Program-made: the position numbers and the translations under genes
Source of the DNA: Craurococcus roseus
Lineage (GTDB): Bacteria; Pseudomonadota; Alphaproteobacteria; Acetobacterales; Acetobacteraceae
Assembly (NCBI RefSeq): GCF_039523795.1
Contig: NZ_BAAAFZ010000034.1
Location: 19,401-83,400, forward strand
Direction: 5' to 3'
DNA length: 64,000 nt
Notes under the pieces: model-generated
What the model was told of the DNA's origin: nothing
Seen by the model: the letters and a program-made list of their open reading frames with translations, nothing else
Databases searched by the model: none
Shown here: one piece after another, positions 1-9,247 of the stretch
Numbering within the stretch: position 1 is the first letter of the stretch
How the letters are laid out: each line of letters starts with the position of its first letter

Positions 1-116
1 GCTTCCCGCACGCCTTCAACCTGGGCGACGGCTTCGAAGGCCCGGTGGACGCCGAAGGCCACCGCGGCACGGTGGCCGGCTGGAAGGCCGAGGGCCTGCC
101 GTGGCGCCAACGCTGA
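1..116 (+). CDS. Rhodanese-like sulfurtransferase, C-terminal fragment
   Basis: Only the last 37 residues lie inside the window (reading frame starting at base 3, TGA at 114-116). The tail contains a FEGPxDAEGHRG segment followed by GWKAEGLPWRQR, which is the usual C-terminal signature of single-domain rhodanese proteins in alphaproteobacteria. The catalytic Cys loop lies upstream of the window, so activity cannot be judged. The stop codon is 11 nt before the next start, so the two genes probably form an operon. The family assignment rests on the short tail only. Confidence 0.6.
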   Translation, partial: FPHAFNLGDGFEGPVDAEGHRGTVAGWKAEGLPWRQR

Positions 117-127
117 GGGAGGAGAAG

Positions 128-607
128 ATGGCCGACGCGACGACCCCGCTGCCGCTGCGGAGCGAGTTCCTGTTCCGCATGTCGCTCTCCACCGGCGCGC
201 CACAGACCGTGGGCACGGCGCGGAACGGAGAACTCCGCATCGTCCCCGTCACCGGCGGGACGGTGGAAGGGCCGAAGCTGCGCGGCGAGGTGCTGCCCGG
301 CACCGCCGCCGACTGGCTCCGCGTGGACCCGGACGGCACCGCGCATATGGACGTGCGGCTGACGGTGCGGACGGGGGAGGGGCACCACGTCTACGTCCAC
401 TACACCGGCATCCGCGCTGGCCCGTCCGACGCGCTGGCGCGGCTGGGCAGGGGCGAGACGGTGCCGCCGGAGGATTATTACTTCCGCACCGCCGTGCGCT
501 TCGAAACGGGCGCGGCGGAGCTGGACTGGATGAACAAGGTGATCGCGGTCGGCGTGGGTCAGCGGCCGCCTTCGGGACCGGTTTATGACGTGTACTCGGT
601 GCGTTAG
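128..607 (+). CDS. DUF3237 domain-containing protein
   Basis: A 159-residue protein with no signal peptide or membrane segment. It matches the DUF3237 pattern: an N-terminal strand region opening with LRSEFLFRMSLSTG, a central GGTVEGPKLRGEVLPG segment, a middle MDVRLTVRTGEGHHVYVHYTG block and a C-terminal EDYYFRTAVRFETG block. The ATG at 128 was preferred over a GTG at 101 because a GGAGG-type ribosome site sits just before it and because the GTG would overlap the upstream gene. DUF3237 proteins are small beta-barrel-like proteins of unknown function, so no reaction is proposed. It follows the rhodanese gene closely and probably shares its transcript. Confidence 0.85.
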   Translation: MADATTPLPLRSEFLFRMSLSTGAPQTVGTARNGELRIVPVTGGTVEGPKLRGEVLPGTAADWLRVDPDGTAHMDVRLTVRTGEGHHVYVHYTGIRAGPSDALARLGRGETVPPEDYYFRTAVRFETGAAELDWMNKVIAVGVGQRPPSGPVYDVYSVR

Positions 608-699
608 GGGATTGGTGGCATGAAACCTAATGCTCTCCCCCTCTCCTTACGGATGGCCGCGAGGCGGGAACTGACGCAGAGGAGGGCGCGGCCACTATA

Positions 700-1106
700 A
701 TGGCGCGACAGAAGCGCATGACGGCGGATGCTGCGGTCCTGCTACTGGCGGCTTCCGACTTGGAATACTTTGTTTAGAAAACGATTGGCTTCTTTGGGGG
801 CGTAGGGAGGGCGGTTGCGGCACTCGGCGTGACCGGCGCTGCCGCATGGAGTTGGGGCAAGAACGGCCTGCCGGTCGAGGCAGCAGTCACGATCGCGGAG
901 AAGACAAACATCCCTACGAGGCTGCGCTGAAGTGGGCGCGGCCACGGGAGAGCCTGTCCGTTGAAGCGGCCGTCAGACTCGCCGAAAAGATGGGCCTCAC
1001 GTACGAAACGACGTTGAAGTGGGCAGAGCGCAAGTACGGCACCGGCCGGACGCGCCGACCGCGCACCGGCGCAAAGAAGCCGCGGCAGGGCGGGAAAGTG
1101 CCGTGA
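700..1106 (+). pseudogene. Degraded small gene with two tandem helical repeats
   Basis: An ATG at 700 opens a 25-codon frame ending in TAG (775-777). The same frame continues past the stop through a hydrophobic stretch (VGRAVAALGVTGAAAW) to a first repeat, VEAAVTIAEKTNIP, and stops at TGA 928-930. One base shifted, the second half of that repeat (YEAALKWA) and a complete second repeat (VEAAVRLAEKMG, then YETTLKWAERKYG) read on to TGA at 1104-1106. Aligning the two repeats at DNA level implies one missing base near 913 in the first copy. One nonsense codon and one frameshift therefore separate this from an intact gene of about 135 residues. The family is not recognised. A sequencing error next to the nearby assembly gap is the main alternative. 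Confidence 0.35.
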
Positions 1107-1177
1107 AGCCCGGTGCGCCTCCCGCGCAGGAAGTAACCGAACTCGGCAACGACCCGGGCAATGCTGCCCGCCGCGTC

Positions 1178-1205
1178 NNNNNNNNNNNNNNNNNNNNNNN
1201 NNNNN
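1178..1205. other. Assembly gap (28 N)
   Basis: A run of undetermined bases in the gene-poor stretch between the DUF3237 gene and the ketopantoate reductase-like gene. No gene can be followed across it. The true gap length is unknown. Confidence 0.99.
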
Positions 1206-1240
1206 CCGGGCCATCGGCCAAAGTGAAGCCAGCTAGACCC

Positions 1241-1270
1241 GTCTCAGCCTGACTGTGGCTAGGCTGAGAC
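1241..1270. terminator. Perfect 10-bp hairpin, terminator-like
   Basis: GTCTCAGCCT at 1241-1250 is the exact reverse complement of AGGCTGAGAC at 1261-1270, with a 10-nt loop. It lies 36 nt downstream of the stop of the minus-strand reductase gene (1306), where a terminator for that gene would be expected. There is no clear U-tract on either side, so a processing or bidirectional stop signal is also possible. Confidence 0.55.
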
Positions 1271-1305
1271 AGGCTTAAGGTCTGTTGGCCCTTGGGTCCT
1301 GGGAC

Positions 1306-2253
1306 CTAGGCGCCCGGCAGCCTGCCGGCGTCGCGACGGGCTTCGTAGGCCTTGGCGTGGATGTAGGCCGCCTCGTGCAGCTCGTCCGGCACGCCGGCGC
1401 GGCGCGCCGCCTCGAGCAGGAAGCCGAGCACGTGGTCGGCCTCGATCCGCCGGCCGGCTTCGAGGTCGCGTGACATCGAGGAGGTGGCGTGAGGGGTTCC
1501 GCGGAGGTAGGGGAGGTAGAGCCCCTCCACGACCTCCGCCCGCGCGGGGTGGCCGTGCGCGGCCGCGATCGCGGCGTTGCGGCGGAGCAGGCGCTCGATC
1601 CAGGCGGCGCCGCCCGACGCGGCGGCGACCTCGCCGAGGTTTCCGCGCATCAGCACGGTCGCGGTCGCGACGGTGCCGAAGATCACCAGCTTCTCCCACA
1701 TCCTCCGCAACGCATCGGGCGCCGCCTCGGCCTGCACGACGGTTCCGGCGAAGGCCGCCTGGAAGGCGAGCACGCGCGGGCTCATCCGCCCGTCGAGTTC
1801 GCCGAACTCGATCAACTGCGGCGGGGCGAACTGCCGTACCGTGCCTTCAGGCGTCAGCAAGGTGGCGACCTTGGTCAGCCCGCCGAGCACGCGCCCCGGC
1901 CCGAACGCTGCCTCGAGCCGCTCGAGGTGGGAGATGCCGTTCAGCAGCGGCAACACCGCCGTTCCCTCGCCCACCGCGGGATGGAGCGCCTCGATCGCGT
2001 CATCCAGATCGTAGGCCTTGCAGGTCAGCAGCACCATGTCCCAGCCCCGGCCGGCCTCGCCGGCGAGAAGCGCCCGCACGGGACGGTGCCGGAAGTCGCC
2101 GGCTGGACTCTCGATCACGAGCCCGTCGCGGTCGAGCTGGGCCTTGCGGCCGGGCCGCACGAGGAAGGCGACCTCCTCGGCCACGCCCGCCTCGAGCAAT
2201 CGCCCGCCGAAGTAGCCGCCGATCGCGCCGGCGCCGAGGACCAGGACACGCAT
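1306..2253 (-). CDS. 2-dehydropantoate 2-reductase family protein (ketopantoate reductase)
   Basis: A 315-residue protein of the ApbA/PanE family, which reduces 2-dehydropantoate to pantoate with NADPH; many paralogues act on other 2-keto acids. The N-terminal Rossmann motif is MRVLVLGAGAIGGYFGGRL. A central VLPLLNGISHLERL block holds the family Asn region, and MWEKLVIFGTVATATVLMRG carries the conserved KL segment of the C-terminal helical domain. The C-terminal part has SSMSRDLEAGRRIEADHVLG, typical of the family (SMxxDxxxGRxTEID). ATG 2253 was chosen because GGGAGG sits 5 nt upstream; a GTG at 2259 would overlap that site. Whether it serves coenzyme A synthesis or another keto acid cannot be told here. 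Confidence 0.88.
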   Translation of the reverse strand: MRVLVLGAGAIGGYFGGRLLEAGVAEEVAFLVRPGRKAQLDRDGLVIESPAGDFRHRPVRALLAGEAGRGWDMVLLTCKAYDLDDAIEALHPAVGEGTAVLPLLNGISHLERLEAAFGPGRVLGGLTKVATLLTPEGTVRQFAPPQLIEFGELDGRMSPRVLAFQAAFAGTVVQAEAAPDALRRMWEKLVIFGTVATATVLMRGNLGEVAAASGGAAWIERLLRRNAAIAAAHGHPARAEVVEGLYLPYLRGTPHATSSMSRDLEAGRRIEADHVLGFLLEAARRAGVPDELHEAAYIHAKAYEARRDAGRLPGA

Positions 2254-2589
2254 CGCCACCTCCCGCGCCCTCCGGTCGCCGGCAGCACTTCGGGGAGGTG
2301 CGTTGCCGCACGCTGCGCCGGGGCCTGACGATCCTGCCTCAGGTCCGATCCCAGGGGACAGTGAGATCGGTGGCGGTCGCCTGGTTTTCCGGCGCGGGAA
2401 CAGTCCGGGACCGCCTCAACCGGCCCCTCACGCCCTGCGTGTTTCCACTCGGCGCGATCACGGCCTAAACCGCCGGCTAGGCGGAGGAAAAGCCGTCTGG
2501 ACCGGAGCAGACCCGATGTCAGCTTCCCAGGGCCGGCAGGGCATCTCTGGTGCGACTTCAAGTCGCGTCTGCATTCGGCGCTCTGCCAC
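2254..2589. other. Intergenic region, no gene seen
   Basis: This stretch of 336 nt separates the reductase start from the end of the amino-acid transporter operon. No reading frame here has recognisable protein content. A small stem-loop, GCGACTTCAAGTCGC at 2552-2566, lies 24 nt downstream of the transporter operon stop on the minus strand and could act as a weak terminator. The promoter of the reductase gene must also be here but no consensus was identified. Confidence 0.5.
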
Positions 2590-3270
2590 TCACCCTCGCC
2601 CCGCCAACTGCCGGTTCTCCAGCCGGCTCAGCACCCGCACCACCGGCCACAGCAGCACGAAGTAGGCCACCGCCGCCGCCACGATCGGCGTGGCGTTGAA
2701 GGTCACGCTCTGCGCCTGCCGCGCCTGGAACAGCAGCTCCGGCAGCGCCACCACGGAGGCGATGGAGGTGAGCTTCACCACCTCCAGCGTGTTGGAGATC
2801 AGGTCCGGCAGCACGTTCCGCGCCGCCTGCGGCAAGACCACGTAGGCCATGGTTTGCCCGCGCGAGAGGCCGGTGGAGCGCGCCGCCTCCGTCTGCCCCG
2901 CCGGCACGCTCTCGATGCCGGCGCGCAGGATCTCGCCGTAGTAGGCGCCGGTGTTGAGGAAGAAGCCGATCGCCACCGCCCCCCAGGGCGAGACCTCCAG
3001 CCCGGCGAAGGGCAGCCCCGCGTAGACGAACACCAGCAGCACCAGCGGCGGCAGGGAGCGGAACACGTCTACCCAGGCCATCAGCGGCCAGCGCACCCAC
3101 GGGCTCCGGACGGTGGAGAGCAGCGCCAGCAGCACGCCGCCCGCGAGGCCGAGCGGCACTACCATGGCCGAGAGCAACAGCGTTTGGACGAGGCCCGACA
3201 GCAGGATCGGCCAGGCCTGCCGCAGGATGTCGAGCGAGAAGAAGGCGAGGGTGAAGTCTTCCCATGTCAT
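2590..3270 (-). CDS. Polar amino-acid ABC transporter permease (second permease)
   Basis: A 226-residue inner-membrane permease of the HisM/GlnP type with about five hydrophobic segments. The cytoplasmic EAA loop reads EAARSTGLSRGQTMAYVVLP, followed by QAARNVLPDLISNTLEVVKL, which contacts the ATPase. The gene is the last of a four-gene operon read right to left: binding protein, ATPase, permease, permease. Only 7 nt separate it from the upstream permease. Presence of two different permeases implies a heterodimeric membrane pore. The substrate is some polar or charged amino acid but cannot be narrowed from sequence. Confidence 0.92.
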   Translation of the reverse strand: MTWEDFTLAFFSLDILRQAWPILLSGLVQTLLLSAMVVPLGLAGGVLLALLSTVRSPWVRWPLMAWVDVFRSLPPLVLLVFVYAGLPFAGLEVSPWGAVAIGFFLNTGAYYGEILRAGIESVPAGQTEAARSTGLSRGQTMAYVVLPQAARNVLPDLISNTLEVVKLTSIASVVALPELLFQARQAQSVTFNATPIVAAAVAYFVLLWPVVRVLSRLENRQLAGRG

Positions 3271-3277
3271 CCGCGCG

Positions 3278-3958
3278 TCACCGCTTCCACGCGAAGCGCG
3301 TCTCGATCCAGCGGCCGAGCACCACCACCGGCAGGAACAGCACGAGGTAGGCCAGCGCGCCGAGCGTCAGCGGCGTCGGGTTGAAGGCGAAGGAGACGCC
3401 CGCCTGCGCCGCGCCCAGGATCTCCGGCACCGCCACCACGGAGGCCAGCGCCGTGTTCTTGGTGATGGCGATGGTGCGGTTGGTCAGCGGCGGCACGGTC
3501 ATCCGCAGCGCCTGCGGCAGCACCACCGAACGCAGGGTCTGCCCGAAGCCGAGCCCGGTGGAGCGCGCCGCCTCCCACTGCCCCTTCGGCACGGCGGTGA
3601 TGCCGGCCCAGAAGATCTCCTCCGTGAAGGCCATCAGCACCAGCGACAGCGCCAGCCACGCCGAGGCGAAGCCCGACAGCGACAGCCCCGCCGCCGGCAG
3701 GCCGAAGAAGAGCAGGGCGATCACCACCAGCGGCGGCAAGGCGCGGAACAGGTCCACGACGAAGACGATGAGCCAGTTCACCGGCCGCACGCCGAGGCTG
3801 CGCAACAGCGCCAGCGCCAACCCGGCCGCCAAGCCGGTGGCGACGATGCACAGCGCCAGCGCCACCGTCAGCCCGAAGCCCTCGACGATCTTCGGCAGGT
3901 ACTCGGCCGCGACGCGCGCGTTGAGGAAGCTCTCGGCGAAGCGGTCCCAGCCGGTCAC
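3278..3958 (-). CDS. Polar amino-acid ABC transporter permease (first permease)
   Basis: A 226-residue permease paralogous to its neighbour. It has an N-terminal periplasm-facing segment, about five membrane helices, and the EAA loop EAARSTGLGFGQTLRSVVLP followed by QALRMTVPPLTNRTIAITKN. The family name HisM/HisQ/GlnP follows from the loop and size. It lies 13 nt after the ATPase gene and 7 nt before the second permease, so the four genes are almost certainly cotranscribed. It pairs with the product at 2590-3270 to form the translocation path for the amino acid delivered by the binding protein. Confidence 0.92.
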   Translation of the reverse strand: MTGWDRFAESFLNARVAAEYLPKIVEGFGLTVALALCIVATGLAAGLALALLRSLGVRPVNWLIVFVVDLFRALPPLVVIALLFFGLPAAGLSLSGFASAWLALSLVLMAFTEEIFWAGITAVPKGQWEAARSTGLGFGQTLRSVVLPQALRMTVPPLTNRTIAITKNTALASVVAVPEILGAAQAGVSFAFNPTPLTLGALAYLVLFLPVVVLGRWIETRFAWKR

Positions 3959-3971
3959 GCGCCCCGCCGCC

Positions 3972-4724
3972 TCAATGCCGGTCGATCTGGCGGATGAAGG
4001 CGCGCGTCCGCTCCTCGCGCGGGGCGCCGAACACCGCCTCCGGCGGCCCTTCCTCCACCACCAGCCCGTGGTCCATGAACACCACGCGGTCGGCGGCGGC
4101 GCGGGCGAAGCCCATCTCGTGGCTCACCACCACCATCGTCATGCCGCTCTCGCGCAGCTCCCGCATCACCTGGAGCACGCCGCCCACCAGCTCCGGGTCG
4201 AGGGCGCTGGTCGGCTCGTCGAACAGCATGACGCGCGGCTCCAGCGCGATGGCGCGGGCGATGGCGACGCGCTGCTGCTGCCCGCCCGAGAGCTGGCCCG
4301 GGTAGTGCCCGGCGCGGTCCGCCAAGTGGACCCGGTCCAGCGCCGCCCGCGCCCGCGCTCCGGCCTCGCCGCGCGGCAACCCCAGGACCTTCCGCAAGGC
4401 GAGCGCCACGTTTCCGAGCGCCGTCATGTGCGGGTAGAGGTTGAAGGACTGGAACACCATGCCGATGCGCTGGCGCGCCCGGTTGATGTCCGTCTTGCGG
4501 TCGAGCATGTCGATGCCGTCCACCTCGATCCGGCCGCCGCTCGGCTCCTCCAAGCGGTTCAGGCAGCGCAGCAGGGTGGACTTGCCGGAGCCCGAAGGGC
4601 CGATCACGAAGACCAGCTCCCGCTCCGCCACCTCCAGGTCCACCCCGCGCAGGACATGCAGCGGGCCGAAGTGCTTGTGGATGCCGTGCGCGCGGACGAT
4701 CGGCTTGCCGGCGGCGGCTGCCAT
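3972..4724 (-). CDS. Amino-acid ABC transporter ATP-binding protein
   Basis: A 250-residue nucleotide-binding subunit of the GlnQ/HisP type that powers the adjacent permeases. The Walker A motif is GPSGSGKST (about residue 39), the Q-loop FQSFNLYPHMT, the ABC signature LSGGQQQRVAIARA, Walker B VMLFDEPTSALDPE and the H-loop VVVSHEMGFA. All catalytic elements are intact. Its ATG (4724-4722) overlaps the TGA of the upstream binding-protein gene (4726-4724) as ATGA, which points to translational coupling. Length and motifs are normal for the polar amino-acid family. Confidence 0.96.
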   Translation of the reverse strand: MAAAAGKPIVRAHGIHKHFGPLHVLRGVDLEVAERELVFVIGPSGSGKSTLLRCLNRLEEPSGGRIEVDGIDMLDRKTDINRARQRIGMVFQSFNLYPHMTALGNVALALRKVLGLPRGEAGARARAALDRVHLADRAGHYPGQLSGGQQQRVAIARAIALEPRVMLFDEPTSALDPELVGGVLQVMRELRESGMTMVVVSHEMGFARAAADRVVFMDHGLVVEEGPPEAVFGAPREERTRAFIRQIDRH

Positions 4725-5593
4725 CAGCCGCAGCGCGGCTCGTGCGGCGTCGCGTCGTAGCCCGGGTTCCCCGGTGGGCCGTAGCCGGGGAAGACGACCC
4801 GTTCGGCGTCCTCCTCCTTGGGCGCGGCGCCGAACCAGCGCTCCGACAGGCGGGCGACCGTGCCGTCCTTCTTCATGCACTCGATCACCTCCTCCACCTG
4901 GTTGCGGAGCGCGCCGCTGTCCTGGCGGAAGGGCGTGGCCCAGTGCATGCGGGTGCCGGGCAGCACCCAGTCGGCCACGAATTGCGGCGTCCGGCTGGCG
5001 CTGTACTTCACCACCGTGTTGCCGGAGAGGTTCGCCTGCGCCCGGCCTTGCAGCACCGCCTGCACCGCGTCCGCCTGGCTGTCGAAGGCCATCAGCTTGA
5101 GGTCCAGCCGCTCGGCGTTGCGGGTCACCCACTGCTCGTAAGGCGTGCCCTTGTTCACGCTGATGGTTCTGCCGCGAAGGTCCTCCTCGGACTTGATGGG
5201 CGGCGAGCCGCGGCGGATGCCGAATTGCAGCTCGGTCCAGAGGTAGCCCTCGGTGAACAGAAGGTTCGCCGCGCGCTCCGGGGTCACGGTGGTGGGCGCG
5301 CAGAGGAAGTCGTAGCGCCCGGCGTTCAGCGCCGGGATCAGGCCGGAGAAGCTGGCGGAGTCGATGGTGATCGCCCGCCCCATCCGCTTCGCCACCTCCT
5401 GGAAGAGGTCGATCTGGAAGCCCTGCACGCCGCCCTCCAGCTTGGGGAAGGCGTGGGGGGCGAAGGTGCCGTCCACCGCGCAGCGCAGCGGCGGCTGGTT
5501 GGCCGAACCGGTCGGCGCCTGCGCCCGGGCGGCCGGGCCGAGGCCCTGGACGGCGGTGAACAGGCACAGGGCCACGGGCAGGAAGAGCTTCAT
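4724..5593 (-). CDS. Amino-acid ABC transporter periplasmic substrate-binding protein
   Basis: A 289-residue family 3 solute-binding protein. MKLFLPVALCLFTAVQGLG followed by PAARAQA is a Sec signal peptide. The mature part starts with the usual PLRCAVDGTFAPHAFP strand, then GGVQGFQIDLFQEVAKRMG and FSGLIPALNAGRYDFLCAP, which is the standard SBP_bac_3 layout. The start at 5593 was chosen because GGAGAAGG precedes it and a signal peptide follows immediately; the frame is open further upstream but has no such support. It is the first gene of the operon and defines the ligand for the ATPase and two permeases. The C-terminal 25 residues extend beyond the usual fold. Confidence 0.93.
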   Translation of the reverse strand: MKLFLPVALCLFTAVQGLGPAARAQAPTGSANQPPLRCAVDGTFAPHAFPKLEGGVQGFQIDLFQEVAKRMGRAITIDSASFSGLIPALNAGRYDFLCAPTTVTPERAANLLFTEGYLWTELQFGIRRGSPPIKSEEDLRGRTISVNKGTPYEQWVTRNAERLDLKLMAFDSQADAVQAVLQGRAQANLSGNTVVKYSASRTPQFVADWVLPGTRMHWATPFRQDSGALRNQVEEVIECMKKDGTVARLSERWFGAAPKEEDAERVVFPGYGPPGNPGYDATPHEPRCG

Positions 5594-5840
5594 GGGCGGG
5601 CCTTCTCCGGGTGCGGTCCGGCCCGGACGATCAACGATCCCCGCCGGTGGCGCAACCGGCCTGGGGCTGGTCGAACGGCCCTCCCGGCCGGCGATTGCAC
5701 GGCTTGGTTGCGGGAACCGGCGCATTTGCCATGAAATCGCCCCAAGCTCGGCCACAACCCGCCGCGACCGGGGGATTACATGGTCGTCACCCACCCGGGC
5801 GGTCCGGGCGGCGAAACACCAAGCCGGGATCACAATCACC

Positions 5841-6052
5841 ATGCAACGCATTGCATGCACGATGATCGGGGGCGCCCTCTTCGTCGTCTGCTGCCTCGTC
5901 GCGCTGCTGCTGAGCGACGCGCTGTCGCCCGGGCGCCTGCCGCCGATGCTCGCCTTCTACGCCGCTTGCGGCGCGGGCGTCTCCTTGATCCTGGGCTTGG
6001 TGATGCTGGAGCGGCGCGGCGTCCCGCACGGCTTCGCCGCCCTCGAAGGACG

Positions 6053-6056
<4 letters not shown>
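5841..6056 (+). CDS. Small membrane protein, two predicted helices, unknown function
   Basis: A 71-residue protein with two hydrophobic segments (about residues 6-26, TMIGGALFVVCCLVALLLS, and 36-56, MLAFYAACGAGVSLILGLVM), giving a hairpin with a short basic loop. No family is recognised. The ATG at 5841 was used; a second ATG at 5862 is possible. The stop codon TAG (6054-6056) overlaps the stop codon of the convergent mtnA gene, the two sharing CTAG at 6053-6056. The 247 nt upstream, which also holds the promoter of the divergent transporter operon, contains no other gene. Confidence 0.6.
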
Positions 6057-7143
<1,087 letters not shown>

Positions 7144-7147
<4 letters not shown>

Positions 7148-7620
7148 GATGCCCCGTCGCTTCCTCGTCCGCCCTCCTCCAGCACGGATAGCACGACCGA
7201 GCAAAGCGCCAGGAAGACGAGGCCGGCGTTCGCGGCGTGGGACCATTCCCATTGCGACCGCAGCGCCTCCCAATCGGGCGGCGCCCGTGTCCAGTTCTCG
7301 GTGGCCAAGTTGGCCGGGTAGGTCCAAGCGAAGAAGACGGCCAGACTCAGCGCGACGAGCAGGCCGGCCGCCAGCGCCAAACGCGCCGGGCCGCGCCGCC
7401 GCCTCCGCCAGAAGGCCGCCGCCAGCCCGAGGTTCGCCGCCATCGCCCCGATCCACACGAAGCCGAACAGCGCCCATCCGCGGTAGAGCGCTTGGACGGC
7501 GAAATAGGGGTCCCGCGGCAGCCCTGCCTTGTTCGGCAACTCGAAAAGGTGCGCGCCGGCAGGCACGAGGGCGAGCGCGGTCGACAGCACGGCCAACGCC
7601 TGGAGGAGTCTGAAGGGCAC
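7144..7620 (-). CDS. DUF1772-like integral membrane protein
   Basis: A 158-residue protein with four hydrophobic segments and an amphipathic loop. The C-terminal half, with TYPANLATENWTRAPPDWEA followed by LRSQWEWSHAANAG, fits the DUF1772 (anthrone oxygenase-like) pattern with a Trp-rich loop before the last helix. A conserved early HLFELPNKAGLP stretch follows the first helix. Members are poorly characterised and some are annotated as oxygenases on weak grounds, so no reaction is claimed. It is translationally coupled to mtnA downstream through an ATGA overlap at 7144-7147, although no functional link is known. Confidence 0.75.
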
Positions 7621-7647
7621 GGCGCAGCTCCGGACCGCCGGAGACGG

Positions 7648-8052
7648 TCAGTCCGGACCGGGGCCGCCCGCCGCGACGGCCTCGATCTCCACCAGCCAGC
7701 GCTCGTCGAAGATGCCGGCCACCACGACCGTCATGGCTATCCTGCGGTCGCCCAACACCGCGCGCCGAACCTCCCGTCTGGTCACGCCGTCGGTGCGGTC
7801 GGCGAGGAACACGGTCGCCTTCACCAGGTTGTCGAGGGTCATGCCGGCTGCGCGGAGCTGCGCCTCGACGTTGGCCCAAGCTTGCCGGCACTGCGCGGCG
7901 AAGCCTTCGGGCAGGCTGCCGTCGGCGCGTTCGGGCGTTTGCCCGCTCACGAACAGCAGGCGCTGCGCGCCCGAGACCTCCAGGGCCTGCGCGTAGGCGC
8001 GACCGGGCGGGATGGCGGGCGCGTCGGCGGCGTCGATCGGGCGAGTCTGCAT
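7648..8052 (-). CDS. RidA family protein (enamine/imine deaminase-like)
   Basis: A 134-residue single-domain protein of the YjgF/YER057c/UK114 family, which hydrolyses reactive enamine or imine intermediates. LFVSGQTPERADG near residue 35, QCRQAWANVEAQLRAAGM, KATVFLAD and the C-terminal WLVEIEAVAAG are the family landmarks. The Arg that binds the carboxylate in RidA proper is not clearly in place (ISP... type Rid subgroup is possible), so it may be one of the Rid2-7 branches. ATG 8052 gives the usual family length. It sits 17 nt after the UPF0262 gene on the same strand. Confidence 0.85.
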   Translation of the reverse strand: MQTRPIDAADAPAIPPGRAYAQALEVSGAQRLLFVSGQTPERADGSLPEGFAAQCRQAWANVEAQLRAAGMTLDNLVKATVFLADRTDGVTRREVRRAVLGDRRIAMTVVVAGIFDERWLVEIEAVAAGGPGPD

Positions 8053-8069
8053 GGGGAAGGGCGGCTCCG

Positions 8070-8588
8070 TCACATCCGCTGATGCAGGGCGCAGACCAGG
8101 GTGAAGAGGCGCCGCGCCGTCTCGAAATCCATCGCGATGCGGCCTTCCAGGCGTTCCATCAGCAGCTCCGCGCCTTCGTTGTGCAGGCCGCGCCGGCCCA
8201 TGTCGATGGCCTGGATGCGCGCTTCCATCCCGCCTTCGGCCACGGCGCGCTCGTGGCTCTCGACGATCATGTGGTAGTCCTTGATCAACCGTCGGAAAGG
8301 CCCCAACGCCAACAGGATGGCGCGCAAAGGCGCGTCGCCGGCGTCTCGGATGTCGAAGGCCAGCCGCCCGTCGCGGATGCACAGGTGCAAGACGAACGGG
8401 CCGCCCTCCACGCCCTCCGGGTCGAAATTGTTCTCCATCAGCAGGTCGGCGACCGCTTGGCTGCGGTCGGCTTCCGCGTAGGCCGAGGGCAGGGGCGTGG
8501 CGTCCGGCAACTCGATGCGCGAAAGCCGGCGGGAGGACGCCGCGCCTGCCGCCCCGGTCGCCCCGGGAGCCAAGGTCGGATCAGCCAC
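8070..8588 (-). CDS. UPF0262 family protein
   Basis: A 172-residue protein of the alphaproteobacterial UPF0262 family. The diagnostic blocks are LLMENNFDPEG, GPFVLHLCIRDGRLAFDIRD, the central ALGPFRRLIKDYHMIVESHE and AIDMGRRGLHNEGAELLMER, then DFETARRLFTLVCALH at the end. Function is not known. The start is a GTG at 8588 and lies inside the end of the upstream DUF983 gene (8-nt overlap), which suggests coupling. The N-terminal 20 residues are low-complexity and a later start is possible. The family is restricted mainly to alphaproteobacteria and supports the taxonomic guess. Confidence 0.92.
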   Translation of the reverse strand: MADPTLAPGATGAAGAASSRRLSRIELPDATPLPSAYAEADRSQAVADLLMENNFDPEGVEGGPFVLHLCIRDGRLAFDIRDAGDAPLRAILLALGPFRRLIKDYHMIVESHERAVAEGGMEARIQAIDMGRRGLHNEGAELLMERLEGRIAMDFETARRLFTLVCALHQRM

Positions 8589-9021
8589 GCCTGTTTTCCT
8601 CGCGGGGAGCGCCCTCCGGCGCGTCCTCCCTCTCCAAGAACCCCATTCGGACCATGTAGCCCACCACGCCGCCTTTCGCGGGCCGCAGCAGCACCGTGCA
8701 GAGCACGGCGAAGAGCGGCAACCACACCGCCATGTGCAGCCACATGGGCGGTTGGTAATTCCGCTCGACCCAGAACACGACCGGCACCAGCAGGTGGCCG
8801 ACGAGGAAGATGACGACGTAGGGCGGCGCGTCGTCCGCCCGCAATTGGCCGAGCGGCGCCTTGCACACGGCGCATTCCGGCACGACGCGGAGGAAGCCTT
8901 TGAACACCTTGCCTTCGCCGCAAACCGGGCAGCGGTTGCCGATGCCCCGGCCCACCGCGGTGAGCAGGGACGGCGGCGTGTAGGGCAGCGCGCCGGCCGC
9001 GCGATCCGGTTCCCATCTCAT
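8581..9021 (-). CDS. DUF983 domain-containing membrane protein
   Basis: A 146-residue protein. A zinc-ribbon-like segment near the N terminus, NRCPVCGEGKVFKGFL with a second pair in ECAVCKAPLG, is followed by two hydrophobic segments (VVIFLVGHLLVPVVFWVE and MWLHMAVWLPLFAVLCTVLL) and a short basic tail. This arrangement is the DUF983 pattern. In other alphaproteobacteria the family is often found near cytochrome oxidase or nucleotide metabolism genes, but nothing similar is adjacent here. It is the first gene of the DUF983-UPF0262-RidA run on this strand. Confidence 0.9.
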   Translation of the reverse strand: MRWEPDRAAGALPYTPPSLLTAVGRGIGNRCPVCGEGKVFKGFLRVVPECAVCKAPLGQLRADDAPPYVVIFLVGHLLVPVVFWVERNYQPPMWLHMAVWLPLFAVLCTVLLRPAKGGVVGYMVRMGFLEREDAPEGAPREENRRG

Positions 9022-9247
9022 AAGGCGGTCTCCACCCTTGCGTCCGCTGCGTGACGCGGCACTGCCGGCCCCAGCCCGGATGCCATCGCCCGCGGCCGGA
9101 TGATCTTTTTGCGCCGCAGCAATCGCCGGGATAGTGGTCCTGGCGGGCCTCCGCATCAAGCGCCCGACCCCCCGGCACCGTTCCCGGCCACCCGACCGCC
9201 GCCCGAGCCGCTTGCGGGGTCGGACCGTGTGCGTGATCTTCGCGACC

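Noticed and set aside
846..1106. The 86-codon frame as a complete gene starting at ATG 846
   Set aside because: Its first part is out of frame with the repeat homology, and the first repeat only reads correctly in another frame, so it is better explained as part of a frameshifted gene.
2303..2665. Small plus-strand frame in the spacer before the permease
   Set aside because: It overlaps the permease gene and shows no protein-like features or ribosome site.
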